Part shown: positions 39,774 through 41,554 of the stretch, one piece after another
Numbering within the stretch: position 1 is the stretch's first letter
Layout: each line of letters begins with the position of its first letter
Assembly (NCBI GenBank): GCA_029945665.1
Contig: JAQSCZ010000024.1
Location: 1-41,554, forward strand
From: a bacterium
GTDB lineage: Bacteria; Bacteroidota; Bacteroidia; NS11-12g; UBA955
Reading direction: 5' to 3'
DNA: 41,554 nucleotides
Program-made: the position numbers and the translations under genes
Notes under the pieces: model-generated
Told to the model about the DNA's origin: nothing
The model's database searches: none
Seen by the model: only the letters and a program-made list of their open reading frames with translations

Positions 39774-40511
39774 GTGAAAAAAGGAATTAAAACTGCTGAT
39801 TATATAGTATTTACAATAGATAGGCTTCGAAAGGGGTATGTATTCACCTATAGTGATTTTATAACAGAGGTTAACAAGAAAGAAGCTGTTATAAAGGCCC
39901 TCAACAGAATGGTAGCATCAGGTAAAATTGCCAAATTAGCTAAAGGTAGATACTATAAACCCGAGAATACTCAATTTGGGAATTTGTTACCTAGCCAAGC
40001 ACAAGTGGTAAAAGACCTGTTGGAAGCCGATGGAAGAATTATTGGTTACCTTACAGGTTACAGTATATACAATAAATTGGGATTAACTACACAAGTGAGC
40101 AATACCATTCAAATTGGAACGAATCAAGTTCGGCCTAATTTCAAAAGAGAACGCTATAACATTTCATGCATCAAACAGAAAAACACCATTACCAAGGAGA
40201 ATATTCCTTTACTTCAAATACTAGATGCTATCCGATATATAAAAAAAATACCTGATGCGAATATAGAATCGCTATGCAGTCGATTTTTAGCTATACTTAA
40301 GAAGCTTTCTGAAAAAGATAAAGGTTCACTTGTACGTTTGGCTTTAAAGTATCCCCCTGCTACAAGAGCGTTAGTAGGAGCATTACTGGAACAATTTCAA
40401 CAAAGAAATTTAGCTGAACCACTATTAAAATCACTGAACCTAATCACAAAATATAAACTGATTGGTGCTGCAAAAGTGTTATCCACCGCTAAAAATTGGA
40501 ATATCATATGA
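39774..40511 (+). CDS. AbiEi-like antitoxin/transcriptional regulator (DUF6088-like)
   Basis: 245 residues starting with GTG. The N-terminal 20-65 region has a winged-helix pattern (YVFTYSDFITEVNKKEAVIK, ALNRMVASGKIAKLAKGRYY), the C-terminal part is helical. This matches AbiEi-type antitoxins, which bind their own promoter and block the toxin. Its stop (TGA) overlaps the next start as ATGA, showing coupled translation. The operator upstream and the nucleotidyltransferase downstream support the assignment. Lacks a feature that would tell which AbiE subgroup it belongs to. Confidence 0.82.
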   Translation: MKKGIKTADYIVFTIDRLRKGYVFTYSDFITEVNKKEAVIKALNRMVASGKIAKLAKGRYYKPENTQFGNLLPSQAQVVKDLLEADGRIIGYLTGYSIYNKLGLTTQVSNTIQIGTNQVRPNFKRERYNISCIKQKNTITKENIPLLQILDAIRYIKKIPDANIESLCSRFLAILKKLSEKDKGSLVRLALKYPPATRALVGALLEQFQQRNLAEPLLKSLNLITKYKLIGAAKVLSTAKNWNII

Positions 40512-41518
40512 AATTGCACGAAAATAAAACATTATTTAGGCAGGCTGTTCAGTTTACAGCCGACCAATTGAAAATTGCAGCTATTTATGTAGAAAAAGAC
40601 TATTGGGTTACTTATGCTTTGTTTACAATTTTCAACAATGGAATTGGAAAAGACACAGTATTTAAAGGTGGAACGGCACTATCAAAGTGTTACAATATGA
40701 TTGAACGCTTTTCGGAAGATATTGATTTGGTAGTTTTGAGACGAGAAGGAGAAACCGACAGTAAACTAAAGTCAAAATTGAAGGCTGTAAGTACAGTTTT
40801 AGAAGCTACTTTGCCAGAAGTTACCATTGAAGGTATTACTCATAAAATGGGGATGAACCGAAAAACGGCACACAGCTTTAACAAAACATTTGGGGGTAAT
40901 TACGGTCAAGTAAGAGATGTAATTATTTTGGAATCAACTTGGTTGGGTTATTACGAACCCTACACCACAAAAAGCATCGTTTCATTTGTAGGCAATATGA
41001 TGCTAAATAATGGGCAAACAGATATTGCTATAGAAAATGGATTACTTCCTTTTGACTTGTTGGCATTAGAACCCACAAGAACTATTTGCGAAAAAATAAT
41101 GAGTTTGGTTCGCTTTTCTTATGGTGAAAATCCAATTGATGATTTAAAGAAAAAGATAAGACACACCTACGATTTACATCAATTACTAAAACAGAAAGAA
41201 TTTTTAGAATTTTTTCATTCAAAGAACTTTGATGATATGTTGCTAAAAGTTGCAAATGATGATGTAGCAAGTTTTAGAAACAATAATAAATGGCTAAATC
41301 ATCATCCTATTGAAGCACTAATCTTCAAAGATTTGGAAATCGTTTGGAATGAATTGAAATCAATTTATACCGATGAGTTTAAAAATTTGGTGTACGGAGA
41401 ATTTCCAAAAGAAACTGCAATATTGGAAACCTTAAAAATGATTCAAGAAAGATTGAAAACAATTTCTTGGACTATAAAAATTGAACCCAAGGAATGGAAT
41501 TTACAGAAGAAAAATTAG
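40508..41518 (+). CDS. AbiEii-family nucleotidyltransferase toxin
   Basis: 336 residues from the ATG at 40508; a TTG-started extension from 40496 is less likely because the ATGA overlap marks the start. The nucleotidyltransferase motif is complete: FKGGTALSK (G54-G55-T56, S59, K60) and the metal pair D71-I-D73 (SEDIDLVV). AbiEii toxins use NTPs to inactivate tRNA or another cellular target and cause abortive infection or growth arrest, kept silent by AbiEi. It ends overlapping the next gene by 25 bases in another frame. Confidence 0.87.
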   Translation: MKLHENKTLFRQAVQFTADQLKIAAIYVEKDYWVTYALFTIFNNGIGKDTVFKGGTALSKCYNMIERFSEDIDLVVLRREGETDSKLKSKLKAVSTVLEATLPEVTIEGITHKMGMNRKTAHSFNKTFGGNYGQVRDVIILESTWLGYYEPYTTKSIVSFVGNMMLNNGQTDIAIENGLLPFDLLALEPTRTICEKIMSLVRFSYGENPIDDLKKKIRHTYDLHQLLKQKEFLEFFHSKNFDDMLLKVANDDVASFRNNNKWLNHHPIEALIFKDLEIVWNELKSIYTDEFKNLVYGEFPKETAILETLKMIQERLKTISWTIKIEPKEWNLQKKN

Positions 41519-41554
41519 AAAAGGCATTTACCGAGTTGTTGCCAGATAGCCCCT
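41494..41554 (+). CDS. Start of a further gene, cut by the window end
   Basis: The frame from ATG at 41494 reads MEFTEEKLEKAFTELLPDSP to the edge. It overlaps the AbiEii coding end by 25 bases, so the gene belongs to the same transcript. The first residues (FTEEKLEKAF-x-ELL) recall the N-terminus of type I restriction or DEAD-box helicase subunits I have seen in Bacteroidota, but 20 residues cannot prove this. Confidence 0.5.
   Translation, partial: MEFTEEKLEKAFTELLPDSP

Overview
The window reads as a chromosomal segment of a member of the Bacteroidota, probably a Chitinophagales- or Sphingobacteriales-like lineage. The evidence is AT-rich DNA, secreted proteins ending in type IX secretion (T9SS) sorting domains, many exported lipoproteins, few Shine-Dalgarno sequences, and repeated use of the Bacteroidota promoter -7 motif TAnnTTTG (twice with a TTG 19 bases upstream). 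Genes are on both strands. No rRNA, intact tRNA, CRISPR array or transposase gene was seen.

Region by region: 0.1-4.9 kb holds surface and envelope proteins (a LamG/Ig-like T9SS protein, two small exported proteins, an SH3-like exported protein, an outer-membrane barrel). 5.2-7.3 kb is repeat-rich: a ~334-base REP-like unit in tandem, a vapBC toxin-antitoxin cassette lodged between two 77-base direct repeats of that unit, then a 21-base tandem repeat. 7.5-11.6 kb is a tight three-gene minus-strand operon coding for an adenine DNA methyltransferase with a possible N-terminal nuclease, a PLD-family nuclease with a degenerate zinc-ribbon tail, and a SIR2-like protein. It looks like a defence system in a combination I do not recognise, and it is the strongest candidate for something new. 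11.7-13.2 kb is accessory debris: a small gene between direct repeats, a broken RhuM gene and palindromic elements.

13.2-16.4 kb holds mutS and a divergent SpoU-type RNA methyltransferase. 16.5-18.6 kb holds two copies of a ~520-base block made of two bulged hairpins plus a GIY-YIG endonuclease gene (one intact, one 5'-truncated) on either side of a lipoprotein gene whose paralogue lies at 23.1-23.9 kb. 18.7-26.1 kb holds a DUF3592-like membrane protein, a large C-type-lectin T9SS protein and a secreted protein with a His/Cys pair resembling clan CD proteases. 26.1-36.8 kb is mostly housekeeping: a glycerophosphodiesterase, an MFS transporter, msrB, a WD40 protein, a RidA-family deaminase, kdsC, an SGNH hydrolase, pyrH, a TagI-type glycosylase, a LysE exporter, rbfA and a LolC/E-like permease.

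37.1-39.0 kb holds two exported proteins of unknown function whose signal peptides seem to begin at ATA codons, separated by a very strong terminator hairpin. 39.7 kb to the end starts a second defence region: an AbiE-type toxin-antitoxin pair with a clear operator, overlapping the start of a further gene that may be a restriction or helicase subunit. Family assignments come from recalled motifs; no database search was possible.
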